This document shows positions 33,706 through 42,309 of a stretch of 64,000 nt of DNA, in pieces (the first letter of the stretch is position 1; each line of letters starts with the position of its first letter). The notes beneath the pieces were generated by a model. That model was not told the DNA's origin and did not search any database. It saw only the letters and a list, made by a program, of their open reading frames with translations. Location of the stretch: assembly GCA_045540055.1 (NCBI GenBank), contig JAZQGO010000014.1, positions 1-64,000 of the forward strand, read 5' to 3'. The DNA is from SIG565 sp045540055. GTDB lineage: Bacteria > Bacillota > Clostridia > Oscillospirales > Acutalibacteraceae. The translations under genes and the position numbers were made by a program.

Positions 33706-33739
33706 TTAACAAGTGGAAATTTATGAGCGGAGGATTTTT
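33690..33739 (+). terminator. metA-side terminator whose stem contains the spoIVA ribosome site
   Basis: CCTTCGCTCATA (33690-33701) pairs along all 12 bases, one of them T-G, with TATGAGCGGAGG (33722-33733), then ATTTTTT. The 3' arm includes the GGAGG of spoIVA, whose ATG is at 33741. The structure can end transcripts from metA or hide the spoIVA ribosome site. Confidence 0.75.
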
Positions 33740-33740
33740 T

Positions 33741-35222
33741 ATGAAAACACAAACTAATATTTATAAGGATATAGCCGAGCGTACCAACGGAAATATTTAT
33801 ATAGGGGTTGTCGGTCCGGTAAGAAGTGGTAAATCTACCTTTATTAAACAGTTTATGGACAAATTGGTCATACCGAATATTGACGGTCAATTTGAAAGAG
33901 AAAGAGCTAATGATGAATTGCCGCAATCTTCCGCAGGTAGAACAATAATGACTACCGAACCAAAATTTGTGCCTGAAAATGCCGTTAATATTAAGGTTGA
34001 TGATACCGCAGGCTTTAATGTGAGATTGATCGATTGTGTTGGCTATATTGTGCCAAGCTCACTTGGCTACATAGAGGAAGATCAGCCGCGAATGGTCATG
34101 ACACCATGGTATGAGAATGCAATACCGTTTAATATGGCGGCCGAAATCGGCACCAAAAAGGTCATAAACGAGCACTCAACAATAGGCCTTGTTATCACTA
34201 CCGATGGCTCAATCAGCGATATTCCGCGTGAAGAATATGCCGAGGCTGAGCAGAGAGTTATTAGTGAGTTAAAGGAAATTAACAAACCATTTGTTGTACT
34301 GTTAAATTGCTTAAACCCCGATAGCGAGCAATCGCAAAATTTAGCCGCAGAGCTGTCTGACAGCTACGGTGTACCTGTGATGGCGGTTAGCTGTTTAGAC
34401 CTGTCTGAAAGCGATATTAAGCAGATTTTGGCGCAGATTTTATATGAGTTTCCTATAAAAGAAATCAAGGTTGATTTCCCGATGTGGATAAACTCCTTAC
34501 CGCTACATCATTGGTTGCGCTCAGAGATTGTCGATAGCGTTAAGAATTCTTGTAACGGGCTTAGCAGAATTCGAGATGTTGATATGTTTAAAAATTCGGT
34601 AATGGAAAATGAGTATATTAGTGACGCTGACACCGACAGTATAAAACTCGGTATGGGCTCCGCAAAGGTAAAAATTTCGGTTGCCAAAGAACTATATTAT
34701 AAAATTTTAACCGAAATGTCTGAAATCAATATAAACGATGATGAAGATTTGCTTCGTAATTTAATTGAATTAGCCGCAATTAAAAAGCAATTTATGCGGT
34801 TTAAAAACGCTCTTGACGAGGTTGAGTCGACGGGCTACGGAATTGTAATGCCGCAAATCGAGGAATTGTCCCTGCAAGAACCCGAAATTATGCGTCAAGG
34901 CGGCCGTTACGGTGTCAGACTCAGAGCATCGGCACCGTCAATTCATATGATGAAGGCCGATATTACGACCGAGGTAAGCCCGATTGTTGGCAGTGAAAAG
35001 CAGAGCGAAGACCTAATTATGTACTTGCTTAGCGAGTTTGAGGAGGATCCTGTAAAAATTTGGGATTCGAATATATTCGGCAAATCATTGCATGAGCTTG
35101 TAAATGAAGGTTTACACGCAAAATTAGCACATATGCCGTCTGATGCGAGAATGCGACTTCAAGAAACGCTTGAGCGTGTTATAAATGAAGGTTGTAACGG
35201 GTTAGTATGTATTATATTATAA
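33741..35222 (+). CDS. spoIVA: stage IV sporulation protein A
   Basis: A 493-residue ATPase that polymerises on the forespore surface to form the base of the spore coat. The P-loop GVVGPVRSGKST (22-33) is followed by a TRAFAC-like region (RTIMTTEPKFVP, DTAGFNVRLIDCVGY). Length and order match Bacillus SpoIVA (492 residues). The start is ATG 33741 with GGAGG seven bases upstream; an upstream ATG at 33723 lies within the hairpin. The C-terminal end, ending in NGLVCIIL, is the membrane- and SpoVM-contacting part in known homologues. Confidence 0.95.
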   Translation: MKTQTNIYKDIAERTNGNIYIGVVGPVRSGKSTFIKQFMDKLVIPNIDGQFERERANDELPQSSAGRTIMTTEPKFVPENAVNIKVDDTAGFNVRLIDCVGYIVPSSLGYIEEDQPRMVMTPWYENAIPFNMAAEIGTKKVINEHSTIGLVITTDGSISDIPREEYAEAEQRVISELKEINKPFVVLLNCLNPDSEQSQNLAAELSDSYGVPVMAVSCLDLSESDIKQILAQILYEFPIKEIKVDFPMWINSLPLHHWLRSEIVDSVKNSCNGLSRIRDVDMFKNSVMENEYISDADTDSIKLGMGSAKVKISVAKELYYKILTEMSEININDDEDLLRNLIELAAIKKQFMRFKNALDEVESTGYGIVMPQIEELSLQEPEIMRQGGRYGVRLRASAPSIHMMKADITTEVSPIVGSEKQSEDLIMYLLSEFEEDPVKIWDSNIFGKSLHELVNEGLHAKLAHMPSDARMRLQETLERVINEGCNGLVCIIL

Positions 35223-35227
35223 AAGTT

Positions 35228-35253
35228 AAAGACACCTATTAGGTGTCTTTTTT
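35228..35253. terminator. terminator between spoIVA and the recombinase gene
   Basis: GACACCT (35231-35237) pairs with AGGTGTC (35241-35247), flanked by A and T6. It overlaps the end of the convergent recombinase gene. Confidence 0.85.
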
Positions 35254-36234
35254 GCTATTCATTTTAACATTTGATAGGGGATTGGCATTGATTGCACTCT
35301 CAATTTGCTTGTTTGCAACATGTGTGTAAATCTGTGTGGTGCCTAAATTTGAGTGTCCGAGAATTTCTTTTAAAACACGAACATCAACATTGCCTTCCTG
35401 ATACATAAGAGTGGCGGCGGTATGACGTAATTTATGTGTTGAAAGACCTTGATCGCCAAGACCAGCTTTTTCAATATAGGTCTTAACAATGTGTTGAACG
35501 GTCTTATTGCTGATGCGTCGCTTATTACGGCTTATAAACAGAGCGTTTTTATAGTTAGCAGGTACGCCTTCGTTTGGTCGAACAGGCAGATATGCGTTAA
35601 TGGCGTCAATACAGGCTTGATTGAGGTAAACTAAACGTTGTTTATTACCTTTACCGGTGATAACAAGACTTCCGTCTGACTTAATATCGCTTAAATTCAG
35701 CGAAACAAGCTCTGATAAACGCATCCCACAGTTTAAAAACAGGGTTAAAATACAGTAATCTCTCTCGGCATTATTACCTGTTACTGAATTTAGTAGTTTT
35801 AGGGAATCGTCTAATGAAAGGTGTTTTGGTAATGATTGCTTGATTTTCGGCGATTCCAACAATTCGGCAGGGTTAACCTCTAATAAATGTTCCTGTACAG
35901 TAAGGTATCTAAAGAAAATACGCAGCGTTGAAGCCTTACGGGCACGTGTAGCAGCGTTGTTGCCACGTTCATTTTTACAGAACACCAGAAACGAATATAA
36001 ATCGGTTAATGTAATAGTTTTTATTAAATCTATGTCAACAGACGAAATATTAATTTGATCAAACTCGATTACAGACGATACAAGACCTCGCGATGATATA
36101 ATGTATCGAAAGAAGGTCTGCAAATCAAAATAATATTCGTCAATAGATTTAGAGGATTTACCTTTAATAGTTTCATTGTAAGCTAAGAAGTTACGAACTA
36201 TTAAAGGAGCCGATAATAAAATTTCGTGTTTCAA
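35239..36234 (-). CDS. tyrosine recombinase of the XerC/XerD type
   Basis: A 331-residue site-specific recombinase. The N-terminal SAM-like DNA-binding domain covers about 10-115. The catalytic domain has the full set: Arg172 (CGMRLSELV), Lys in TGKGNKQR (195-197), His267 and Arg270 (THKLRHTAAT), His294 (LGHSNLGTT) and Tyr303 (QIYTHV). The start is TTG 36234 with GGAG eight bases upstream. Its size and lack of phage neighbours favour a housekeeping Xer protein, but a mobile-element integrase is not excluded. It has its own consensus promoter. Confidence 0.9.
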   Translation of the reverse strand: MKHEILLSAPLIVRNFLAYNETIKGKSSKSIDEYYFDLQTFFRYIISSRGLVSSVIEFDQINISSVDIDLIKTITLTDLYSFLVFCKNERGNNAATRARKASTLRIFFRYLTVQEHLLEVNPAELLESPKIKQSLPKHLSLDDSLKLLNSVTGNNAERDYCILTLFLNCGMRLSELVSLNLSDIKSDGSLVITGKGNKQRLVYLNQACIDAINAYLPVRPNEGVPANYKNALFISRNKRRISNKTVQHIVKTYIEKAGLGDQGLSTHKLRHTAATLMYQEGNVDVRVLKEILGHSNLGTTQIYTHVANKQIESAINANPLSNVKMNSKKDT

Positions 36235-36266
36235 ATTAACAACTCCAAAACAATAACTACAATATA

Positions 36267-36295
36267 ATTATAAATAAAGTTATTTTATTAGTCAA
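36267..36295 (-). promoter_or_regulatory. SigA-type promoter of the recombinase gene
   Basis: Read on the minus strand: TTGACT (36295-36290), a 17-base spacer and TATAAT (36272-36267). Confidence 0.85.
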
Positions 36296-36390
36296 ATAAA
36301 AAATGAACAAGAAGCAGAAGACCGGCGAAAGTGGTATGAGAGTAGTATTAACGCAAAATAGGTCTATTTAGCCACTTTGAGCTCTGCCCC

Positions 36391-36426
36391 CCCAATTATA
36401 CAAAATATTCATTTTGTATAATTGGG
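36391..36426. repeat. perfect 16-bp palindrome
   Basis: CCCAATTATACAAAAT (36391-36406) and its exact complement (36411-36426) flank ATTC. No T run follows on either strand, so it is not an obvious terminator. It lies in the 291-base gap between the recombinase and the permease genes, in which no gene is seen. Confidence 0.8.
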
Positions 36427-36476
36427 AATTAAATTTTTCAAGTTAAATAATATTGTAAAATATGTTCTCTTCCCTA

Positions 36477-36516
36477 AAAAACGCAATGGTAATTATAAAA
36501 AATACCACTGCGTTTT
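36477..36516 (-). terminator. terminator of the nucleoside ABC operon
   Basis: AAAACGCA-TGGTA pairs with TACCA-TGCGTTTT across one A-C mismatch (36479-36514). Read on the minus strand it ends in six T. It lies ten bases beyond the last permease gene. Confidence 0.8.
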
Positions 36517-36525
36517 ATAGTTTAA

Positions 36526-37512
36526 TTATCTTTCCTCACGGAAATATGTCGTACCAAGACTCTCAGGTGGCTGACTTTCACGCTTTTTGCGCATACTTGA
36601 TATTGCAAGTACAACTATTGTAACAACATACGGCAACAATTCAAGTAATTGCTGGGTTTTGGGTGCTAAATTCGGTATTGAAAACGGTATTACATAAAGT
36701 GCACCAAATAATACCGAACCTAAAATACCAAGTAATGGGCGCCAAACTGCGAAAATAACCAATGCAACCGATAGCCAACCAAACTGCTCAACAGCGCTCT
36801 TATTCCAACCGCCTGATAAATACTGCATTACAAGATGTAAACCTCCAAGTCCTGAAATAACACCGCCAAGACAGGTAGCGACATACTTATAACGGTTAAC
36901 GTTAATACCCGCTGCATCTGCTGTAGCGGGGTTTTCCCCTACTGCGCGAAGATTAAGACCAATTCTTGTTCGTTTTATAACATAGGCTGTAATAATAGCG
37001 ATTATAATGGCAAGATATGTCATAAATCCTGACGATAGAAACGCCTTACCGATAAATCCAAGGTTTTCGGCAAACGGTAGCTTTGTTTGATAAGCGGTTG
37101 CTATCTCCGGGAACGCTGAAACACCCGTATTACCTTCTGCCAAACTGTTAATAATGCCACCAAGGAAATTGGCAAGACCAACACCGAATGTGGTCAGCGC
37201 GAGGCCCGTAACGTTTTGATTAGCACGTAGAGTAATAGTCAAAAAGCTGTAAATCAATGTAGTTAACAGAGAGCCAACTATTGTCGCAAATAAAGTAATA
37301 ATAATAGAAATCAAGGGATTAAATGTACCAGCATAAGTTGTATAGTAGTATGCACCAATAACACCGCATACACCGCCTAACGACATAATACCGGGTGTGC
37401 CAAGATTAAGGTTACCTGATTTTTCGGTAATAATCTCACCCGTTGAACCAAAAAGAAGTGTTGAACTGTAACCAAGAGTCTGGGTAATCAGATTTGAAAC
37501 AATAGCTAACAT
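36526..37512 (-). CDS. ABC transporter permease, BMP/nucleoside type
   Basis: A 328-residue integral membrane permease of the BPD_transp_2 family with about eight to nine hydrophobic helices, including ITEKSGNLNLGTPGIMSLGG and VGENPATADAAGINVNRYK, which mark the NupQ/YufQ type. It pairs with the preceding permease, whose stop touches its start, to form the channel of a nucleoside importer. It is the last gene of the cluster xpt-bmp-ATPase-permease-permease. Confidence 0.9.
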   Translation of the reverse strand: MLAIVSNLITQTLGYSSTLLFGSTGEIITEKSGNLNLGTPGIMSLGGVCGVIGAYYYTTYAGTFNPLISIIITLFATIVGSLLTTLIYSFLTITLRANQNVTGLALTTFGVGLANFLGGIINSLAEGNTGVSAFPEIATAYQTKLPFAENLGFIGKAFLSSGFMTYLAIIIAIITAYVIKRTRIGLNLRAVGENPATADAAGINVNRYKYVATCLGGVISGLGGLHLVMQYLSGGWNKSAVEQFGWLSVALVIFAVWRPLLGILGSVLFGALYVIPFSIPNLAPKTQQLLELLPYVVTIVVLAISSMRKKRESQPPESLGTTYFREER

Positions 37513-38633
37513 TATTTATCTCCTTTCTGGCGTTTTCTGAAGTTAATTTTATATTTTGTAAAGAACTCACAACCGATAATAAAGAAAATAATTATCGCTG
37601 TTAAAACTTCACCGACGCTACTGTCAATTTTCAGAGCATCTGTAGCCGAAGCACCGCCGTCACCAAGGAAAACAACCAATGCCGAAACAAAAATCATAAT
37701 AATCGGGTTAAACTTAGACATCCACGATACAAGAATCGCCGTAAAGCCCTGACCGCCTACTATGCTTTCGTTGATGCTCGGTGTCGGCGAACCAGCAACG
37801 AGCATAAGACCTGTAATACCGCAGATGGCACCTGAAATTGCCATAGTTCGAATAATTACCTTTTTAACGTTAATACCGATATATTTAGCTGTATTTTGGC
37901 TCTCACCTACTACCGCAATTTCATAACCCTGTTTACTGTATTTTAAATAAATAAACATAATTATGGTTATGAATATTACAATAGAAATATTGAGAAAATA
38001 ATCCTGACCGAAAAGCTTTGGTAAATAGCCGTAGCCCGTGCGCTCATTTAAGATACCGAGGTCGCTTCTGCCTGAGCGGTCCTTCACCATAACAAAATAT
38101 CCTACAAGCGTTGTGGCAACATAGTTCATCATAAGTGTGAACAAGGTTTCGTTTGTGTTCCAAAAAGCCTTAAATAAGGCAGGAATTATCGCCCACAGCA
38201 TACCTGCGATGGTACTTGAGAGGAACATAACCAAAAGCAATATAGGCTCATCAAGTGTATTGCCGTATTCAAGCATACAGTATGCCGCCATCAAGGCACC
38301 GATAAGCACCTGTCCCTCAGCGCCTATATTCCAGAATTTCATCTTAAATGCAGGAGTAACTGCGAGTGAAATAGCAAGTAAAATTGCTGTATGGTGAATT
38401 GCTTTAAGACGTGTTACATCGCCGCCGAATGTGCCCTGAAACATTTTAACATATACTTCAATAGGATTAAGCCCCGTAAAAAGCATTATAAAAACAGCAC
38501 AAACAATCAAGCCTGCCAACAATCCGGCTGCGTGTAATAATACAGATTTTAAACCCGTAATATCATCACGTTTTGTAAAGTGCATTAGAGGCTCCTTTGC
38601 GATGCTCGAATTAGTTTTGCTCACTGTTTTCAC
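37512..38633 (-). CDS. ABC transporter permease, BMP/nucleoside type
   Basis: A 373-residue permease of the NupP/YufP type: a cytoplasmic N-tail, then about nine membrane helices, with FWNIGAEGQVLIGALMA and GESQNTAKYIGINVKKVI as family motifs. It overlaps the ATPase gene by 23 bases and the next permease by one base, so the three are translationally linked. Confidence 0.9.
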   Translation of the reverse strand: MKTVSKTNSSIAKEPLMHFTKRDDITGLKSVLLHAAGLLAGLIVCAVFIMLFTGLNPIEVYVKMFQGTFGGDVTRLKAIHHTAILLAISLAVTPAFKMKFWNIGAEGQVLIGALMAAYCMLEYGNTLDEPILLLVMFLSSTIAGMLWAIIPALFKAFWNTNETLFTLMMNYVATTLVGYFVMVKDRSGRSDLGILNERTGYGYLPKLFGQDYFLNISIVIFITIIMFIYLKYSKQGYEIAVVGESQNTAKYIGINVKKVIIRTMAISGAICGITGLMLVAGSPTPSINESIVGGQGFTAILVSWMSKFNPIIMIFVSALVVFLGDGGASATDALKIDSSVGEVLTAIIIFFIIGCEFFTKYKINFRKRQKGDK

Positions 38634-40155
38634 CTCCGCGCGAATTTGTCATTAACAAACCGATTTCTTCCTTAGTAGCGGTTCTGCCATCAACAATACC
38701 TGTGATTTTACCACCACATATTACCATAATGCGATCGCAAAGCTCGGTCAGAACGTCTAAATCTTCACCAACAAAGATTACCGCAACACCCTTCTCCTTT
38801 TGCTGATTTAAAAGATTATAGATGGTGTATGACGAGTTAATATCAAGACCGCGTACCGGATAAGCCGCCATCAAAACGGTGGGAGCCGATGCGATTTCAC
38901 GGCCAACCAAAACCTTTTGAATATTACCGCCCGAGAGTCGTCTTACGGGTGTTGTTACACCGGGTGTGATTACCTCTAAATCTTCGATAATATGCTCTGC
39001 AAGATTGCGTGGTGATTTACGCTCAAGGAATATTGATTTACCCTTTCGATAGCTGCGTAGCATCATATTTTCGGCAATATCCATATTACCGACAAGTCCC
39101 ATACCTAATCTGTCTTCAGGCACGAAGGAGAGTCGCACGCCAAGCTCTCTTATCTGCAGCGGCGTTTTACCCCTCAAATCATCCTCTGTGCCGGTTTTTG
39201 GGTTATTATATAAAATTCTACCCGTTTCTAAATGCTGAAGGCCCGCAATTGCTTCAAGCAGCTCACGCTGACCCGAGCCTGCTATACCTGCTATACCTAA
39301 AATTTCGCCCGAACGTGCCGTAAAACTTACGTTATCAAGCAATTTGACGCCTTCCCTATTCTTACAGTCAATATTTTCAACAATAAGACGGTCCTGCGGG
39401 TTTACGGGTACAGAACGCTCGATATTTAGAGATATCTTTTTACCTACCATCATTTCGGTAAGCTCTGATTCGCTTGTTTCACAAGTGTTTACAGTACCGA
39501 TATATTCGCCTTTTCTGAGTACCGCAACCTTATCAGAAAGCTCTAAAACCTCGTTAAGTTTATGAGTAATTATAATGATGGCCTTGCCGAGATCTCTCAT
39601 TCTTCTTAATATATTGAAGAGCTTCTCGGTCTCCTGCGGGGTAAGTACCGCCGTAGGCTCATCAAGAATCAGAATGTCGGCACCTCGATATAAAACCTTG
39701 ATGATTTCTACCGTCTGCTTCTCTGAAACAGCCATATTGTAAATTTTCTTTGTTGGGTCAATTTCGAAACCGTACATATCACAGATTTCTTTGACCTTAT
39801 CTGTTGCCTTTTTGGCATTAAAGTTTTGTTTATCCTCGTGGCCGAGAATTATATTTTCGGTAGCAGTAAAAACATCAACCAACTTAAAATGCTGATGAAT
39901 CATACCGATTTTATAATCAAAGGCATCACGCGGTGAGGATATAACAACCTCGTTACCGTCGATGAAAATCTGTCCCTCATCGGGATAATATATGCCTGAA
40001 ATCATATTCATAAGTGTAGTTTTACCACTACCATTTTCGCCGAGGATTGAAAGAATTTCACCCTTATTAACGGTTAACGAAACATTTTTGTTCGCCACAA
40101 CCGAACCAAAGGTTTTAGTTATGTTTTTCAATTCAATAGCCGCTGAAGAATTCAT
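38611..40155 (-). CDS. ABC transporter ATPase with two nucleotide-binding domains (nucleoside import)
   Basis: A 514-residue double ATPase of the sugar/nucleoside type (NupO/YufO). Domain 1 has Walker A GENGSGKTT (38-46), a MAVSEKQTVEI signature in place of canonical LSGGQ and Walker B ILILDEPTA. Domain 2 has the usual degenerate Walker A GIAGSGQRE and signature LSGGNIQKV. It energises import of a purine nucleoside delivered by the lipoprotein from the gene upstream. Confidence 0.9.
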   Translation of the reverse strand: MNSSAAIELKNITKTFGSVVANKNVSLTVNKGEILSILGENGSGKTTLMNMISGIYYPDEGQIFIDGNEVVISSPRDAFDYKIGMIHQHFKLVDVFTATENIILGHEDKQNFNAKKATDKVKEICDMYGFEIDPTKKIYNMAVSEKQTVEIIKVLYRGADILILDEPTAVLTPQETEKLFNILRRMRDLGKAIIIITHKLNEVLELSDKVAVLRKGEYIGTVNTCETSESELTEMMVGKKISLNIERSVPVNPQDRLIVENIDCKNREGVKLLDNVSFTARSGEILGIAGIAGSGQRELLEAIAGLQHLETGRILYNNPKTGTEDDLRGKTPLQIRELGVRLSFVPEDRLGMGLVGNMDIAENMMLRSYRKGKSIFLERKSPRNLAEHIIEDLEVITPGVTTPVRRLSGGNIQKVLVGREIASAPTVLMAAYPVRGLDINSSYTIYNLLNQQKEKGVAVIFVGEDLDVLTELCDRIMVICGGKITGIVDGRTATKEEIGLLMTNSRGGENSEQN

Positions 40156-40183
40156 TACATTTCCCCCGTTTCTTTAGCGTTCA

Positions 40184-40254
40184 AAAGAGTGCTGAATACA
40201 GCATTCTTTTCAAAACTAAAAATAGAACAAAGGCGGAGCAAATTTTGCTCCGCC
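40184..40254 (-). terminator. two hairpins between the binding-protein and ATPase genes
   Basis: Read on the minus strand, GGCGGAGCAA/TTGCTCCGCC (40232-40254) comes first, then AAAGA-TGCTG/CAGCA-TCTTT (about 40186-40209) with four T after it. This is a likely partial terminator or 3'-end protector that would leave more binding protein than transporter. Confidence 0.6.
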
Positions 40255-40267
40255 CGTAAATCTTAAA

Positions 40268-41530
40268 TTACTGTTCAGCAGTGATGCCGTCAATAATAAT
40301 GTTGAAATAAGGAGCAGATCTCATTGTTGATTCGTTAAAACGTCCGTTAGAAATTGCTTCTGAATCAGGAACATAGTCACCGTTATCAACAACGTCAGCT
40401 AAGTATGTTGTAAGGGCCTTACCACCAACAGTAAATGTAGCGGTATCAAATACGTTGAGTTCGCCCTTAATGAGCTTTTCTTTAGCCGCATTGATAGCTT
40501 CCATTGTGCCCTTAGCAGCAACCTTTTCATTAAGCTTGGTTAACTGAACACCACCATTTTCGAGGTCTGCACAGTAGTCTGCATCAATCTGACCGCCGTT
40601 AATCATTGTCTTAATGATGTACTCGAAATAGGGTTCCCAAGAAATCTTTGAAGAAATGATAGCTGTGTTAGGACCAATGTTAGAAGTGTCAATGTTGTAA
40701 GCAACGTTAGGAACGCCTGCTTCTTCACAAGCACTCGGAGCACCTGAAGAGTCGGCGTGCTGGCTGATAAGAACGCAACCTGCATCGATAAGAGCCTTAG
40801 CTGCGGTGTTTTCAGCGGTAATATCAAACCAAGAGTTTGTATACTTAACTTCCATCTTTACGGTCGGGCAAACCGACTTAACACCAAGATAGAAAGAGGT
40901 GTAACCCGAAATAACTTCAGCATACGGGTAAGCACCAACGTAACCAATCTTAGCCTGGTCAGCAGTGATTTTCTTAGCTTCAATCATTTCGTTGAGTTTC
41001 ATACCTGCAGCAATACCTGCAAGATAACGGCCCTCATAGATAGAAGCGAAAGCGTTGTGGTAGTTACCAACCTTTTCGGTTATAGCACGTGTACCGGTAG
41101 CGTGGCAGAACTGAACCTCTTTGAATTCCTTAGCAGCCTTAATCATATAGGGTTCATGACCGAAGCTGTCAGCGAAGATAAGGTCGCAGCCTGCGTTAAC
41201 AAGCTCTTTAGCAGTCTCGTAGCACTGATCGCTCTCAGGAATATTTGTCTTGAAAATAACCTGATCGCTGTTGAGACCGAGTCTCTCGGTTACTGCAGTA
41301 GCAGCATCCATAAAGTTCTTGTCATAGGTAGAGTTCTGGTCATGTAAAAAAATGAAACCAACCTTTAACTCTTCCTTCGGAATAGCAGTGATGGTGTCAG
41401 GAGTGGTCTTCTCAACATCGTTGATAGAAAGAACATTGCTTTCCTCACCGCCGTCTTTCTTGCCTGAACAGCCAACAGCGAATGCTGCAACCATTACGAT
41501 AGCAAGAACAAGTGCGAGTAATCTTTTCAT
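40268..41530 (-). CDS. BMP-family nucleoside-binding lipoprotein
   Basis: A 420-residue solute-binding protein of the Bmp/Med family (NupN type). A lipoprotein signal peptide ends at AFAVG-Cys21, where lipid is attached. The mature part has VGFIFLHDQNSTYDKNF, DLIFADSFGHEPYMIKAA and YAEVISGYTSFYLGV, the ligand-binding pattern of purine-nucleoside binders. It captures nucleosides outside the membrane for the downstream ABC proteins. GGGG lies upstream of the ATG. Confidence 0.92.
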   Translation of the reverse strand: MKRLLALVLAIVMVAAFAVGCSGKKDGGEESNVLSINDVEKTTPDTITAIPKEELKVGFIFLHDQNSTYDKNFMDAATAVTERLGLNSDQVIFKTNIPESDQCYETAKELVNAGCDLIFADSFGHEPYMIKAAKEFKEVQFCHATGTRAITEKVGNYHNAFASIYEGRYLAGIAAGMKLNEMIEAKKITADQAKIGYVGAYPYAEVISGYTSFYLGVKSVCPTVKMEVKYTNSWFDITAENTAAKALIDAGCVLISQHADSSGAPSACEEAGVPNVAYNIDTSNIGPNTAIISSKISWEPYFEYIIKTMINGGQIDADYCADLENGGVQLTKLNEKVAAKGTMEAINAAKEKLIKGELNVFDTATFTVGGKALTTYLADVVDNGDYVPDSEAISNGRFNESTMRSAPYFNIIIDGITAEQ

Positions 41531-41587
41531 TGTGATTTTCCCCTTTTTAATATTTTTTTATTAAAAACCTTTCGGTTTAATAAACAA

Positions 41588-42160
41588 TTAACAAAATTCA
41601 ACGCCGTCTTCAACCGACATACTTTTAATGCGTGCTAATGACTCAATCCGAACACCGCTGTTGCGAATTAAATCGCCACCGTCCTGAAAAGCTTTTTCAA
41701 TAACGATGCCGCAACCGACAACCTGAGCACCCGCATCCTTAACAAGCTTCGTAAGACCTAAGAGAGCCTGTCCCTTAGCCAGAAAGTCATCAATAATAAG
41801 TACATTATCGTCTTTATTTAAGAAATCTTTAGAAACAATGATATCATAGACGGTGCCATGCGTAAACGACTCGACCTTGCTTGTATAAACATCGCCTGCA
41901 ATATTCTTTGTTTTTGACTTTTTTGCAAAAACCATAGGAACATTAAAAAACTGCGCCGTTAAACAAGCTATACCAATACCGGAAGCCTCAATAGTAAGTA
42001 TCTTGTTAACGCCACAGTCTTTATATAACCTATAAAATTCCTCGGCAAGCTTCGTTAAAAACGAAACATCCATCTGGTGATTAAGAAAGCTATCAACCTT
42101 GAGAACATTGCCGGCACCAATAATACCGTCCTTCACAATGCGTTGCTCAAGTAATAACAT
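41588..42160 (-). CDS. xpt: xanthine phosphoribosyltransferase
   Basis: A 190-residue type I phosphoribosyltransferase that salvages xanthine with PRPP to XMP. The PRPP-binding loop is VLIIDDFLAKGQA (122-134); the opening LLEQRIVKDGIIGAGNVLKVDSFLNHQ and the ending DGVEFC match Xpt. It is the first gene before the nucleoside transporter genes, linking uptake and salvage. Unlike many Firmicutes there is no room for a purine riboswitch: the leader from the promoter is about 30 bases. Confidence 0.93.
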   Translation of the reverse strand: MLLLEQRIVKDGIIGAGNVLKVDSFLNHQMDVSFLTKLAEEFYRLYKDCGVNKILTIEASGIGIACLTAQFFNVPMVFAKKSKTKNIAGDVYTSKVESFTHGTVYDIIVSKDFLNKDDNVLIIDDFLAKGQALLGLTKLVKDAGAQVVGCGIVIEKAFQDGGDLIRNSGVRIESLARIKSMSVEDGVEFC

Positions 42161-42194
42161 ATCTTCCCCACCCCTTACAGATTATTATGTAAAA

Positions 42195-42223
42195 ATTATA
42201 CACTTATTGCAGATAAATGTCAA
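42195..42223 (-). promoter_or_regulatory. consensus SigA promoter of the xpt-transporter operon
   Basis: Read on the minus strand: TTGACA (42223-42218), a 17-base spacer and TATAAT (42200-42195). A perfect match. Confidence 0.9.
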
Positions 42224-42243
42224 CACTCAACAACAAAAAATTT

Positions 42244-42306
42244 AACGAAAAAACACTTTATATGACAAAAAGTGTAACATAAAACACAATATGATGTGTC
42301 TTATGT
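42244..42306 (-). terminator. tandem hairpin terminator of the aromatic operon
   Basis: Read on the minus strand after ywlG: ACATAA-ACACA/TGTGT-TTATGT (42306-42277), then ACACTTT/AAAGTGT (42275-42253) followed by five T. Confidence 0.75.
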
Positions 42307-42309
42307 TAA

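Noticed and set aside
36391..36426. dif site near the Xer-type gene
   Set aside because: A dif site has 11-bp arms and a 6-bp centre with partial symmetry; this is a perfect 16-4-16 palindrome.
40757..41347. 196-residue open frame on the plus strand inside the BMP lipoprotein gene
   Set aside because: It is antisense to a gene with clear lipobox and family motifs and has no ribosome site or recognisable domain.
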